A stretch of 64,000 nt of DNA from Cryptomeria japonica (taxonomy: Eukaryota > Streptophyta > Pinopsida > Cupressales > Cupressaceae). The translations under genes were made by a program, and so were the position numbers. Location: positions 657,834,292 to 657,898,291 of the forward strand of contig NC_081414.1 in NCBI RefSeq assembly GCF_030272615.1. The letters are read 5' to 3'. Below, in pieces: positions 36,030-48,640 of this stretch. How positions within the stretch are numbered: position 1 is the first letter of the stretch; the number at the start of each line of letters is the position of its first letter. Below the pieces are notes generated by a model, which searched no databases, was not told where the DNA came from, and saw only the letters and a program-made list of their open reading frames with translations.

Positions 36030-36092
36030 CTTCTAACATCCAACGGAGAGAAAACAATCCCTTTGGTTGGTTTCTATTATCAGATCGAGCTC

Positions 36093-36488
36093 ATGAATGT
36101 GAAAAAATATGGGCTCGTGCAGACTCTAGAACTAGAACAATTTAGAGAAACCTTTGCAAAGTGGAATCGAAGTCTGGTATTCTTTCTCTACATCTTTGGA
36201 GGTCTTGCATCATCCCACCCCTTCAATCTGAAAGACTATGTCATCTCAAAAGGGTTGGTGGGGCGACAAGACATTGGGGTCGATGAGCAGGGAGTGGAGC
36301 TGGATGGGAATGACTGGGAGCTAGGAACATGGGATCTGTGGTACCCAAATGAAGACAAATATATTGTGGAGATTGCGGAAGGCCTTGCTCATGTGGGATG
36401 CAATGCAGAGTGCCCTATGGTAGAATACACCCTAGCTACATTGGAAATACGAAAGAATGAGGCAGACTCAGAGGAGGATTCAAGCTAA
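36093..36488 (+). CDS. Unrecognised 131-codon ORF
   Basis: An open frame from ATG 36093 to TAA 36486-36488, lying in the 485 bp between the Ogre-like 3' LTR and the minus-strand element. The frame is open upstream to at least 36063. The product has a short hydrophobic stretch (SLVFFLYIFGGLA, about residues 27-39), then an acidic, Trp-rich half (DWELGTWDLWYPNED, about 84-98) and an acidic tail (EADSEEDSS). Base composition is noticeably richer in G and C than its surroundings, and there is no internal stop, unlike almost everything else nearby. A pyrimidine-rich run ending in cag just before 36084 could be a splice acceptor, so it might be a last exon or a captured gene fragment. I do not recognise it. 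Confidence 0.35.
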   Translation: MNVKKYGLVQTLELEQFRETFAKWNRSLVFFLYIFGGLASSHPFNLKDYVISKGLVGRQDIGVDEQGVELDGNDWELGTWDLWYPNEDKYIVEIAEGLAHVGCNAECPMVEYTLATLEIRKNEADSEEDSS

Positions 36489-36514
36489 GAATGCGACTAA
36501 AGTTTTGTTTATGT

Positions 36515-38132
36515 TGTGTAGGGGAAAAAGTGACACTAAGCAAACATGCCCTAATCTCACTTTCAATCACACACTTGTGGAATACGAAAGAGCCTAGAGG
36601 TATCACACAATTGGCTACTTCTTTTTGTGGAAGAGAGAGCCACGGGCTACCTATTAGGATTTCTATTCCTTTGTTGCAAATGATAGATAGAATGATGCAA
36701 GTTCAACTATTAACCCTAAAGTGTAAGTATGAACTAATAACAAGATTGTAGAATTGAGATTAAACAATGGAAAGCTGTAAACACAAGGACAAGATAAGAA
36801 TGCAGATGCATACCTCGAGTTAAAATCTAAGTGAAAATGTTCGGGACAGGGGCATAGGCACCACTGACTTGATTCTGCACCTGAAACTGCTCCTTTTGGC
36901 AACCTGAAAGTTGTCAAAAAGTGCTGAAAACTGTTGTTGTCTGAGGGACCAAGGCGCCCGGCGCCCCTGTCCTATCAGGACCAGGGCACCCAGCGCCCCT
37001 GTCCTAGGTTTCTGCTCTACAATTTGGTGTGAAGTTTTGCTCGGTCCGCTTCTGTCAGATCTGCAATTTGCGGCGTCGTTCGAATCCCGAAATCTGCACT
37101 TATATCTGAAAAGGTATGGTGGGCGGCTATATAGGGTTTTGCCTTAGTCAAACCCCCACTTTGGTGATTTCCACCTCCACAAATAGCCAAGTTGTATTGT
37201 AAAAGTAATGTGTGTGTGCAGACCTTGTGTGTGTGCAAGATCCTAAAATGCAAGTAAGCAAACTAGAGCAACCTAGAAAGTAAACCCTAATTGCTTGTAA
37301 ATGATAATGTAAATGCTCCAAATGATGCAAAGTGATATAAAGCATGAATACAAATTATATAATGAGGCTTATGCAAAGACATGAAAACAACATGAAATCA
37401 TACCCAACCCCAAGGGAGGGGTACAAGCCAATCTTCAGTCGGTGATCCCCTATTGCTCTTCAATGTCTTCAAAGCCCTAAATGGATGAATGCTTGATGGA
37501 TGGATGTTGAATGTTGTTGAAGTCTTCAAAGATCTGCTCTTTCGCTGCATAGAAGGTCCTTTTTAGCTAAAATCGTCGATCCTTTCAAATGAAGAAAGAG
37601 AGCTCTTATGTATAAACCCTAGGTCTTAATTTCAACTTTTGGCCAACCTAGAGATTGAATCTCCCACCAATTTCTTGGGGTTAAGCTTTATTTTATGACT
37701 GGATCGCGCTCCTAAAATTTCAGGAAAAATGTCCAGGACCGTGTGCACGCCGGGCGCCATGGTCCCGACAACTTTTCACCAAATTTTTAGGGCCGTCGGA
37801 TATGATGATTTTAGAGTGAATCCCGAAGTTACAGCTGATTTCGAGATGTTTTGACCCCCGAAATCAAGCCCCCAAGTTCAAAATAGGACCTAATTAGGGT
37901 TTTTGATTAAATGATGTATTAGAGAAATAAAATGAAAGGGGCACACTTTAATGAAAAGGGCCCAACTTTATGATATGGGAGATGATAAAATAGAACCTTA
38001 GACCTAATTAATTTAATTAATCAAGTGCTAAAGGGGAAATGCAATGCAAATTGAAAAATGCGCCAAGGCAGGTGCTAAACTAGGTGTGAAATTGTACCAC
38101 CCTAGCAAGTGCGTACAATTTACGAAACTACA
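36515..38132 (-). repeat. 3' LTR of minus-strand element (1,618 bp)
   Basis: Its ends on the minus strand are TGTAGTTTCG...CCCCTACACA. It holds two copies of the CAGGGGCGC-type minisatellite (36945-37006) and the TATA-region equivalent near 37610. Confidence 0.85.
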
Positions 38133-40034
38133 TTTAGCCCCCACTTTAGTGGTCATATGAACACTACGTGCATATGCAAGCTAAAGTACAAAAATGTAAA
38201 CATTATTTGAAAAAGGATATATTCATAAGTCTGTCGAACGAAGCCCCCAGCGGTATCTGCAGTACACAGTTAGGAACCACAACCTACAAAACCACATGTT
38301 AGATCACAAAATCACCTAATGCTTACTAAGGAAGGTGATGAAAATTCAAGGGTAGCTATATGCCCCCCCCTGTTTCGGCTTGCTAATTTTAGTGAGTTGA
38401 AACAGGGTATCATGTTTACCACTTCGAATTGTTAAAGAATATTGATGACAAATGCTCACAAGAAGATTTGATATGAGATTAGAAACTAATGGAGATTCAT
38501 TTGGTAAGAAAGAGGACTAAATCTCAATTCCAACACAACAAAGAGTGTGAGGATTTGAGAGTTCTCTAACACAAGATGAAGGATGTAAATGGAAACAAAA
38601 TGCAAAGAGAAGAAAAGAAAGGAAAAAAGCATGAATACACACATTGGTGATCCATGAGGAGAATAGTGAGAGAGAAAACATGGACTTCTCACCCCTAGAT
38701 CTTGTCTAGGTGATCCATGGGAAAAGGACATGGAAAACTAGCCCCTAGAGTCTGTCTAGGTGATCCATGTAAGGGAGGGGAGTGAGAAAGTCTAGCCTTA
38801 TGCCACTAGTTCCACTCAACCTCATGCATGTGTGTGTATGGGAGGTTAGAAGCACCTCATAGGAGTCTATGCCTGAGTATGCTACAACCTGTATATGTAT
38901 AGTACAAAAGCGTGACATCTCGCTCTAAGAGTCTGTGCTCTGGTTCCGAGAATAATCACCTTGCATAAAAGAAAAATGGAGACATCTCGCTCTAAGAGTC
39001 TGTGCTCTAGTTCCGAGAATGACCCATTGCTCAAAAAGTGTAATGTTTATGTCATAAGCAAAGTAGAACAAGGATACCTACCTTCATCACAAAAGAAGAT
39101 ACCCCAAAAATGCAACAATGTCATAGATCCAAGCAAGAGAGTTTTGCACTCTTTAAGCAAGGATAAGATAGTTGAAAAGGGATATCTTGTAGTATGTGTA
39201 AAGGAGATCCTTAGAGGAGAAGAGATCTTTGTACAAAAGACACCTATCCCTGAGAGGAATTGTCTTAGACAAACATAACATCTTCTAGAATAAGACAAAG
39301 AAGAGAATAAGAATGCAATACTTCCTTCTTTTGCGAGGTGAAAGTGATTCTTAATGAAGGATGACGCTCTTTTTAACCCAATTGGGAGAGTGAATCATTA
39401 TGGATGTATTTTACCAAGTGCAAAAGAGGTTGTAGTCAAGGACTTACACCTCTCGTAAGAGAGAATCCTTGAACAAACAACAACAAATGCATACAAGGAA
39501 TAACGTCAAGTAATAAAGTTCACACCATCCACAAAATAGGAAAAAGTGGATCCTTAGATAAAAATAAGAAAGAAAAAAAATAAAAATCATTGCCTCCCAA
39601 GGATAAGGTCAATGAGAAGGACTTACACAATCTTCCAGGGAGAGATTTAGGCATAAACAAAATGTACTACATACTCACATGAGTTCATGCAAGCAAGACA
39701 TTAGTGTATGTAAAATGCTCCTCACAAGAAGTGGGTAGGATAAGACAGAGAATACACATCTTCTCCCATATCTAGGAAAAGAGAATTCTAAAGCAAAGAT
39801 GATCAATATTTCCACACTATTACCCCAAAGGGAAAATTTAGCCATAAAAGGAAGAGATGTATGAAATCACTCTTGTCCCCATAGGAACAAGAGATAACAT
39901 AAAAAAAATTAGGCTATTATGTTGCTTCAAAAATATGATTGCACTTGAAATTATACCATCATGAATGACAATGAGCCCCCAGTAAATGAGCTACCAATGT
40001 CACATAATGATGAGCAACATAATAGCCATTAATT
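38133..40034 (-). other. 3' non-coding tail of minus-strand element
   Basis: No gene is supported. It includes the duplicated gacatctcgctctaagagtc block (about 38913-38952 and 38980-39020) and duplicated atcttgtctagg/gatccatg blocks (38690-38770), both shared with the + copy. ORFs such as 38961-39278 fall in this tail and are not supported as genes. Confidence 0.55.
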
Positions 40035-41467
40035 TTATTTAAAGACATGATAGATTGGATGATGTATTTGAATATGACATGCTAAATGCTCAACTATAAG
40101 TGAGATCAAAAACATGTATAAAATGATAAAAATTGAAGAAGAAAAGTCACAAGAAATCTTAGAAGAAGGATGAGTGTAATTTATTAGAGCCTTATCCCTG
40201 GAGGAAAGGACTTTATGATGAATAGGAGATAAAGATTCATAAGTGGATTTAGAAATTTGAGGGGAGTCATAAAGAGATTTGTTCATTGCCAATATTTCCT
40301 TATGAGGGGAATGAGAGTTGATAGAAGTAGAAGATGATTTAATTGAAGTGAGATCATCATCATTACTAAATATAGCATTCACATTGAGAGATGGTCTTTT
40401 AGATGCTTTGGTGGGCTTAGAAAGATTATATCCAAGTCCAAATGAATATTTATGCATGTTATGTTCTAAAGGAACTTTAATTCCTTGTTCATTTGTGCCA
40501 CAACCACTTCCACTATAGCCACTCTTAGCCAAAATGTGAAAACCACGACCATAACGATTAGCCATTTCAGAAAGAAAAGGTGGTTTTTCATAAGACAAAG
40601 AATCAAATTCTTCAGAATTAGAGGTGTGAGGAGAAGAAGTTTGAGAAGCGGCCACAAAATTATTGCTCATAGGTTCAGGTAAGACTAATTGATCTCTAGT
40701 TTCTTCCTTCTTTTAAACTTTAAGCTCTCTAGGAGGAACCCTATACTCACCTACAAAGGTGGGATTAAAATCAAGAGATCCCCAATCGTCTTCTGCAAGA
40801 ACCTTCTCAGGATCAAAAGCCTTTTCATGTGTAGATTTAAGTTGAGAAGAATCTTCTTCAGGAACTTCAGACTCATCCAAAGAATTTTGATTATCAGAGG
40901 CTGATGATTCATCCATAGGTATCTTGTTTATCGAGTCATCACTAGAAGAGGAAGGCTTAGAAGAACTCCCTTTGGAAGTAGATGTTTGCAAACAAGCTTG
41001 AAAATTAGTATCACCTATCAAGGTATATGTCTTATTATTATAAATAAATTTAACTTGTCTATGCAATGTAGAGGGGACAGCTTGCATACTATGAATCCAA
41101 GGTCTCCCTAATAACAAGTTGTATGTTAGATTTCTCAACATAACATGGATAGGAGTAGGCAAAGTAACAGGTCCCACTATGATGGGTAAGGTGATAATAC
41201 CTAATGAAGACTTAGCCACATTATCAAAGCCTCGAATGGGACAAGAGTCAGGATCAATAAGGGATGTATCCACAATCATCTTATGCAATAGATTAATGCT
41301 ACACACATTAAGGCCAGAACCATTATCTACCAATGTTCGTCTTATAGCAGTGTCATTTATGATAACCACAATCATCAAGGGATCATATTGATGTTGAATT
41401 TCACTAGTAGGCAACTCATCTTGAGTAAACACAATTTGAGCTTTAGGATTCATCACAGAGTTAACCA
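40035..41467 (-). pseudogene. Protease/G-patch ORF, partial, minus-strand copy
   Basis: From the gap edge it encodes a retropepsin-like domain with TLVDNGSGLNVCS (about 41330-41290) and LLGRPWIHSM (about 41110-41085), then an acidic linker. A TAA stop occurs near 40715, and a C-terminal part (40670-40035) carries a G-patch (YGRGFHILAKSGYSGSGCG, about 40550-40495). Unlike the + copy, the frame here continues past the position of that copy's TAA, to the natural stop at 40035. The N-terminus is missing into the gap. Apart from the one stop the frame is open, so this is a fairly young copy. Confidence 0.8.
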
Positions 41468-41967
41468 NNNNNNNNNNNNNNNNNNNNNNNNNNNNNNNNN
41501 NNNNNNNNNNNNNNNNNNNNNNNNNNNNNNNNNNNNNNNNNNNNNNNNNNNNNNNNNNNNNNNNNNNNNNNNNNNNNNNNNNNNNNNNNNNNNNNNNNNN
41601 NNNNNNNNNNNNNNNNNNNNNNNNNNNNNNNNNNNNNNNNNNNNNNNNNNNNNNNNNNNNNNNNNNNNNNNNNNNNNNNNNNNNNNNNNNNNNNNNNNNN
41701 NNNNNNNNNNNNNNNNNNNNNNNNNNNNNNNNNNNNNNNNNNNNNNNNNNNNNNNNNNNNNNNNNNNNNNNNNNNNNNNNNNNNNNNNNNNNNNNNNNNN
41801 NNNNNNNNNNNNNNNNNNNNNNNNNNNNNNNNNNNNNNNNNNNNNNNNNNNNNNNNNNNNNNNNNNNNNNNNNNNNNNNNNNNNNNNNNNNNNNNNNNNN
41901 NNNNNNNNNNNNNNNNNNNNNNNNNNNNNNNNNNNNNNNNNNNNNNNNNNNNNNNNNNNNNNNNNNN
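41468..41967. other. Assembly gap, 500 N
   Basis: Exactly 500 N, which looks like a fixed-size placeholder. True size is unknown. It truncates the minus-strand element. Confidence 0.95.
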
Positions 41968-43146
41968 TTATTCTCTCTCCACCTCACACCATGCTCAGTC
42001 ACACTTGGATGTCTTCTTGACCGATTACACCTCACTTGTTAGCTGAACTGTCAGACCTACAATAGTTTACTGGTACTCTGTCTCTACCGGTCAAACCCTC
42101 TCACCGATTTTCCTGCTAACTCACTCTACAACTTTATTAGAATAAATTCTAAGGAAGATGATCCTTATCTATGCTCAATCTCTCTTCACTCTCCTTCTTC
42201 ACATCATGCATCAATCATTTTTGTCTCAAGGTCACATATTTATAATCTTGGATTCCCTCTAGAAACTGCATTCAAACAATGTCGTGTTAGGTTTTTTTTT
42301 CTCCAACTTGAACCAAATTCAATTTGATTCGATCTTCTTTTCCAAGGATATGATCTTCATGACATTGATCAACACCAGCAAAGATTTACATTCCAATGTG
42401 CGTTTTCTAAATCTGGAGGTCTGCACCATTCTTTTATGCTTTTCTCTTTCATACGCCATTAATGGCTTTTCTATTTCGTTCAACAAACGAGTGCAAAGAT
42501 CAAATCTTCTTGCAGAATCAGTTCAATTGCTTGCCAACTTTCCTTCCTTGAGCCGCAATCCTCTGGCATCCTCCGGGACTTGTGGGTTCTTCATAAAAGT
42601 CGATCTGCTTACTGACTTGTTATGTTGATGCATACTTCATCGACCTGTGCAATATCACCACCTAGCATCCAACTGTCATGTTTGTTGACTTCCACCTCTG
42701 CTTGGATTTCTATGTCATTTTGACATTATTTGTTGACCAAGGTTGACTACTGGCTCAGTTCACCTTACCGGTATAACCACCACTCATCCTGTTGACTGAC
42801 AACACATCCTCTTGATAATTCATCTTGCCTTCTGGTATGTCTTTATACTATCCTCTATGTTCTGCTTTCTAGGTGTTGTTATGATTCTTTTAACATTCTG
42901 ACTCTTCATCACAAACAATCAACCAGCCTTCATCTCAGTTTGTGTCTTACTGGTAAGCTTTCTTTACCAATAGATGACACAATTCATGTGTACTGGTAAC
43001 CTTCCTTTTATCTGTTCACTTACATGTGCATTTCCATCAAGTGGCTTTCTCTTCTTTTCCCGATCACCACTTCTTACATACTGGTGACCTTGCAAAACGT
43101 GTAGTACCCCTGCTCGATCAAACTCTTTTTGGACATATGTTTGACT
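41968..43146. other. Orphan 1.18-kb contig between two gaps
   Basis: No gene is supported. It carries recurrent accgat/accggt motifs (e.g. 42020, 42088, 42108, 42770) reminiscent of the ACCGA-rich LTRs of the nested element, so it may be LTR-like sequence of a related family. Its placement depends on scaffolding. Confidence 0.5.
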
Positions 43147-43646
43147 NNNNNNNNNNNNNNNNNNNNNNNNNNNNNNNNNNNNNNNNNNNNNNNNNNNNNN
43201 NNNNNNNNNNNNNNNNNNNNNNNNNNNNNNNNNNNNNNNNNNNNNNNNNNNNNNNNNNNNNNNNNNNNNNNNNNNNNNNNNNNNNNNNNNNNNNNNNNNN
43301 NNNNNNNNNNNNNNNNNNNNNNNNNNNNNNNNNNNNNNNNNNNNNNNNNNNNNNNNNNNNNNNNNNNNNNNNNNNNNNNNNNNNNNNNNNNNNNNNNNNN
43401 NNNNNNNNNNNNNNNNNNNNNNNNNNNNNNNNNNNNNNNNNNNNNNNNNNNNNNNNNNNNNNNNNNNNNNNNNNNNNNNNNNNNNNNNNNNNNNNNNNNN
43501 NNNNNNNNNNNNNNNNNNNNNNNNNNNNNNNNNNNNNNNNNNNNNNNNNNNNNNNNNNNNNNNNNNNNNNNNNNNNNNNNNNNNNNNNNNNNNNNNNNNN
43601 NNNNNNNNNNNNNNNNNNNNNNNNNNNNNNNNNNNNNNNNNNNNNN
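43147..43646. other. Assembly gap, 500 N
   Basis: A second exactly 500-N placeholder. ORFs drawn across either gap are artefacts. Confidence 0.95.
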
Positions 43647-44019
43647 TGGAACTTGCAGTAGTTCCATCTACCATGCTCAAAGTTGCTCCTCTTACATTTT
43701 GTCCATCTTCCCAAAATAATGTTCAGCAAGATTGGGAGGTGGATGATTTGCTTTATTAGCTTCATTCATGACATAGATTCTCTCCTCTCTTGCTTGTTTG
43801 TAACATTCCTCTATTGATTTCTCAATTCTTCTATTTGTTGTCCCTAGTTTTGTCTACTTGAGGACGATGTAAAGTATTAAGATCTCTTTTGGTCTCTTCC
43901 ATGTTGAGTCAAAAGATTCATGTGCCCTTCTTCCATTATGGTTCTACTTCCTTTGGGGGATGCGGTCAACTCATTGAAAATATATTTCATGATATACATT
44001 ATTTATCATAAGACCATAC
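43647..44019 (-). pseudogene. Possible Gag fragment of an LTR retrotransposon
   Basis: On the minus strand a charged helical stretch (EECYKQAREERIYVMNEA, then HPPPNLAEHYFGKMD) precedes a stop-broken end at the gap. The style is that of retroelement Gag N-termini, but this is a weak call based on composition and context; several frames must be combined. Confidence 0.3.
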
Positions 44020-45689
44020 TGACACCAAATTTAGTAGAACCCTTACATGTTGTGTGACCATTATCCTTTGGTTTTTCCTTTCTTGGGGCCATATCATTGT
44101 GGTAACATGTTTTTTTTTGGATGCAAGGTACCTTAAATAAATTGCTCCCGATCTGGTGTATGCAATCACTTTAACTTGGGGCATACACTCTGCTCATTGT
44201 TTCAAATTTTGCATACACTTTCACATATCTTAATACTCAAGTTACTTTGCAATCTGAGCCTTTTGCTTTGTAATTTGGTATTTTTCTTTTTTATGACTCA
44301 AGGTAAGTGAACCCTACTAGGCTCTACTAGTCATGTTATTTATCTCTTTCTCTCATGATGTCCCTTTTATCTTGATATTGAAGAAGTAAGATCCTAAAGT
44401 CCATTGGAGGTGTGGTGTATCATGTCTCTTTGATGGCTCCATAAAAGCTTTTCAAAGTGAACCTTTGCACTTCACTGAGAGAATTCTTAGTCTCATACTA
44501 CTGCTAAAGTGGAGGATAAATGTATCATCATAAATTGTACTTAGCTACAATTTTTTCCTCATTTGGGCCCTCACCTTAGCGTCTGTGTTTCAAGTTCTGA
44601 TTGGAGCCCTAATTCTTCTCACAACATGCACTAAGCTCAAAATTTTCATCATGCAAACTTTATTCCCCAACTTCTTATGTCCCTGACTAATCAAGATGAG
44701 GTCGCTAGGAATTTGGTCCTCAAAGAATAGAGCATCCAATTCTCTAGTCCTCCCAATCAGGGCCCATTTTTGGGCCAGGTAACATGATTAGAGTAGGAAA
44801 CTAGATCTCACATGTCAGCTCATGTCAAAAAATTAAGTTATTTTTCGACACGCATGTATAAAAGGAGGTTTACCCATCTCATTTTGATATACATTTGATC
44901 AATTAGAAAATTCAAGAAATTAAGCATTCATTCAAATTCAAGTGATCAATCAATCAATCTTCTTTCAAGCATTGGAGTAGAAGTAAGGTCAAGATTCAAA
45001 CATTGGAGTTGACATTCATGTTCTAAGTTTATGAAGACTACATGAAAGCCTAATTCTTTGTGGAGACAAATAAAAGTCCATAAAAAGGTATAACATTTGT
45101 GTTCTAGACATTATTCGGCATTCCCCCAAAAGGAAATCATTTACACTACAACAATTCAATTACATTTCATTTCTTTTGCATGGTTAATTCTAAAATCAGG
45201 GTTTGACCTAAGGAAAACCCCTATTCCCAACCAATTTCCCTCCTTTAGTATGTCTAGGAACAGGTACGAAGTTGTAACTCTTATGATCAACTTTATTTAT
45301 AGAGATCAATAGGTTCCCCTTTGGATGGCAAAAAGTGTTGAGGACCAAAGTGACAGGCATTCTAGTCGCAACATTTTAGGAGTAAATCGGAACACCCTCA
45401 TATTTCTCATATCCAAGTTTGTCTCTCTATCTAATGACTGTAGCTCATTGTTTATGCATAATTACTTGAAGTTCAACACAATTACCCTAATTTCAACATT
45501 TTCACAATTCACATTAAAGAGGGTATTAAAACCTAATCTAGTGAATCTAATAGGAATTCTCAGCCCTATCCTTGTTTATTTGAGGCTAGATCTATAGGGT
45601 TCACCCCTCTTTAATGTAATTGGTTTCTAAGTAAGACTCAATGGTTTTACTATATGACTTGGTGAAACCCTAAATTTTCACATCATAGA
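44020..45689. other. Non-coding; LTR-like promoter region near 44857
   Basis: No gene is supported. A tataaaagg box at 44857-44865, followed by a leader-like A/T/C-rich stretch, looks like an LTR core promoter (+ strand). LTR ends were not found. Small ORFs at 45097-45312 and 45325-45597 have no recognisable features. Confidence 0.35.
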
Positions 45690-46970
45690 GAGAAAAGGCA
45701 TGCCAAGAAGGGAAAGTTTGATGAATTGACAAGAGTAAAGGGAAAAGGTGAAGATGGGTGAATGATATATCAAGATGGATAAACCTACAATTTTAAATGT
45801 CCAACAACTTGCATAGAGATAGGATTTGATTAGAAAATACCTCAAAGTTACAACTTTTTTTACTTCTTGCAACTATTAGCATGTGGGGAATGACACAAGG
45901 CATTACTTACAATAAGTTGAATCACATGGGATATCAACTTAGACTATCTCATAGTGGTTATAAGTGATTATTTATAACTAATTAAGAAATAGAGAAGACA
46001 AGGGACAAGAAAAATGGAATTACACATTGAAGTTCCAACAAGGGTAATAAAAATAACAATTCTATAGCATAACACTTAAGAGTTATTAGATATAGTTAAA
46101 ATAAAAGTGATGCTCCTATACTGATCCTACTCATGTGATAATAAATCCATGGTATATATTGACCATCTTTGATATCGTCATTACCTTTCCTATTGGTTCT
46201 TACTTCTACTCTATTCTCTTATTAATTCCTATTATGAATTAGTGGATCTAAGCTAGAGGATGGATGGTTGATAAGTGAAAGTTGAAGGCCATTTTGATGT
46301 GTATGTAAATCATGGTTGTGAGTAGTGTTAGCATATTCATGTGAATGGATGGATTTTGGATGTGTGTTGTTATTAGATGGATAGTGGTGGATGAGATAGC
46401 CATGAAGGTAATATAGAAAAAGATGGGAAATTTGTGAAAGGATAAATGATGGACAGTGTGTAATAGTGTAGGTACGATCGAACTACTACAGGGTTATAAA
46501 ATGGTACTAGGAGTAATGTAGAGTATGGTCTAATGGTAGTGTTGGCTAGATTTAGAAGGCTTTGAGGTAATACAAATATGATTTTAATGATTTCTAGACT
46601 CATGTATATCCATTATATAAAATGTAAAGAGACCTAATTCATGTCTAATATTCTTAAAAAAACTATAAAAGTGTAAAATTTCATAAAATTAAAAGATAAA
46701 TCCTTGAGAATAGGATGATTTAATATTATTATAAAATATATGATGGAACCTGACATTACAAAAAATATTTTGAGACGCTATATAAACAAGGGAAAAGTAG
46801 GACATAAGAGTGTGAATCATATTCAAATTAGATTCAAATGAGATAAAGAAGATGACTTAAGTGAGAGTAAAGAATGCAAATTATAAAATACACATCTCTA
46901 AGACAATTAGGAATGTTAATATATAACGTAATGGGTTTATAAGAATGTATATAAATTAGTATAATTTAAT
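45690..46970. repeat. AT-rich dispersed repeat, copy 1
   Basis: Blocks here match 51660-52535 and 60692-61190. Examples are gatgggtgaatgatatatca/aagatggataaacctacaa (45755) against gatgggtaaacctacaa (51708), and catgaaggtaatatagaa (46399) against 60789. No coding potential is seen and the family is unknown. It is probably an old non-coding transposon or LTR. Confidence 0.5.
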
Positions 46971-47428
46971 TTATGATTATTGCACAATGCATATCCATCT
47001 TCTCATTTTTTGTTGCATCACATAGAGGCTTACTGCATATAACGCAATATTAAACCTTGGATTGTGGTCAAAAATTTTGTGTCATCACATAGGAGAGGAA
47101 GATGTAGTTTATCCTATAAAAAAAATAGATGAAGCAAGTTTAGTACTAATAGTTGTTTAGGATGAACATGGAGCAAGGTAGGATTAAGGGTAAGATACGC
47201 TTTCACACAAATATTAGATTATGAAGCCATAAAGATGTGAATGAATTTGACTAACTCTTGACAAAGAGAGTCAAATGGTACACTAGGGATTCTATTCCTT
47301 TTCTTCTTTGGAAAGTTTATGGATTTGGAATGATATTCAACTAAGATCTAGATATGATACAAATGAAAATCTAAAATATCATAACAAACTAATACATAGG
47401 AAAAAAAAACTTCACAACAAGTATAGAA
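46971..47428. other. AT-rich spacer
   Basis: Nothing coding is seen. It leads to the TSD tagaa (47424-47428) of the next element. Confidence 0.5.
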
Positions 47429-47809
47429 TGTTAGAGTATTCGAATATTTACTTGATTAATTAAACATTATTTGTTTAATTATTTAAGTTCCCTTTATCTC
47501 TTTTACACTTAAGCTAACTTTAGGTGCATATAATTAATTATTTTAATTAATTATTATGTGCAAACCTAGGTATTCCCTTTTAGGGCTTCTTGACCTATTA
47601 AAGGTTGAGTTCTTTCTTTTCATTGTATGAAGAAGGATTATTATTGACAATACATTTTGGAGATTATTGAGCTCTCATCTTTTGGAGCATATTTTTTCTG
47701 TGTATTATTTCCTTCTGTGATTTGCTTCATTGCTTCTCCTTGTAACAGGTTTTTCAGCTTGCAGAGATTATTTGGACTCCTGTGGTGTTATATTTTCTCA
47801 ACTTCTATA
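47429..47809 (+). repeat. 5' LTR (381 bp) of compact element
   Basis: Starts TGTTAGAGTATT and ends CTTCTATA. It contains an AT-rich palindrome (aattaattattttaattaatt, near 47530). Confidence 0.9.
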
Positions 47810-47821
47810 TGGTATCAAAGC
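47810..47821 (+). promoter_or_regulatory. Primer-binding site, iMet type
   Basis: tggtatcaaagc directly follows the LTR and differs by one base from the usual plant tggtatcagagc. Confidence 0.85.
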
Positions 47822-48239
47822 GAAGATCTGCACCTACCTGTTCCTATTTTTGAGAATTTTTTGCATTGGAAGCAGATCTGGGGTTTCAGGAATTTTTTAT
47901 GTACCTAGGGTTTGACCTTTTTCTGAGCACTTTGGGCCTAAACAGACCTCACCATCATGCTCACAAGGCCCAAAAACCCCTATGGTCATATAAAATTTGA
48001 CCTATTTTGGTTCCTGAGCCTCTGGGAGTATTTTCTTCTCAGATCCAGGCCGTACGGCCCTGGCACGCAAATCGAGAAAAAAATTAAAAAAAAAAAAGAA
48101 TTATTTTGATTTTTTATGGCATGCAGGCTAGATTTTGATATTGTTTGAAAAAAAAATTAAAAAAAATATCAAAAGCGATAGTTGTTTTTTCTACAAAAAA
48201 ATAAAAAAAATTTAAAAAATTGGGAGTTTGTTCTACATT

Positions 48240-48640
48240 GTGCAGTGTACCGGGCTGATAGTCCGGTCGTCGTACAGCGATTGGACCTGTCAGTCCAGTC
48301 ACCTGCCATGGTCCCCGTCGGCAGCTCCCTCTGGCCCCCGCCGACCCGCCAGCAGCTCCCTCCTGCCTCTTTCCGGCAAGGCCCCCTCCGGCGACACTCG
48401 TCGCCGCCTGCGGCCCCCCGCTCCCCGGCTACCGCCTCTCGGCCTCCGCCAGCCCCATGGTCACCGTCTGCAACCCCCGCCGCCCTATCGTCGGCCGCTG
48501 CCTGTGTAGCCTCCTCTGCCCGGCTCGCCGCCCAGCCGCAATGCAGCACTGCCCCACCACAGACCACCGCCCAGCCACCGGGACACCACCCGGCCGCCAC
48601 CCACTGGCCACCGGACCACCAAAGAGCCACCAGACCTCCT
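48240..48640. other. GC-rich island inside the compact element
   Basis: About 400 bp is strongly GC-rich against a roughly 35% GC background. Several overlapping frames are open on both strands (e.g. 48182-48733 +, Pro/Ser/Ala-rich; 48630-48169 -, Gly/Ala-rich). Open frames on both strands are expected from GC content, so none is called as a gene. A captured genomic fragment or a packaging/leader region are both possible. Confidence 0.6.

Larger units (their letters stand above)
36515..41467 (-). mobile_element. Partial non-autonomous LTR element (protease/G-patch family), runs into a gap
   Basis: On the minus strand this reads a coding part (41467-40035), a 3' non-coding tail (40034-38133) and a 3' LTR (38132-36515). 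All are collinear with the + copy at 52541-60686, and the LTRs look over 90% similar by eye. The 5' half, including the 5' LTR, is lost in the 500-N gap at 41468. The polypurine tract complement (tttagcccccactttag, 38133-38149) abuts the LTR. Confidence 0.85.

Noticed and set aside
12401-36034. Target-site duplication for the Ogre-like element
   Set aside because: caatg before the 5' LTR has no match after 36029, and the exact 3' end is uncertain.
41388-42035. ORFs running through the first N gap
   Set aside because: They consist mostly of unknown bases; only the real sequence on the minus strand up to 41467 is kept.
43026-43765. ORFs running through the second N gap
   Set aside because: Artefacts of unbroken N runs.
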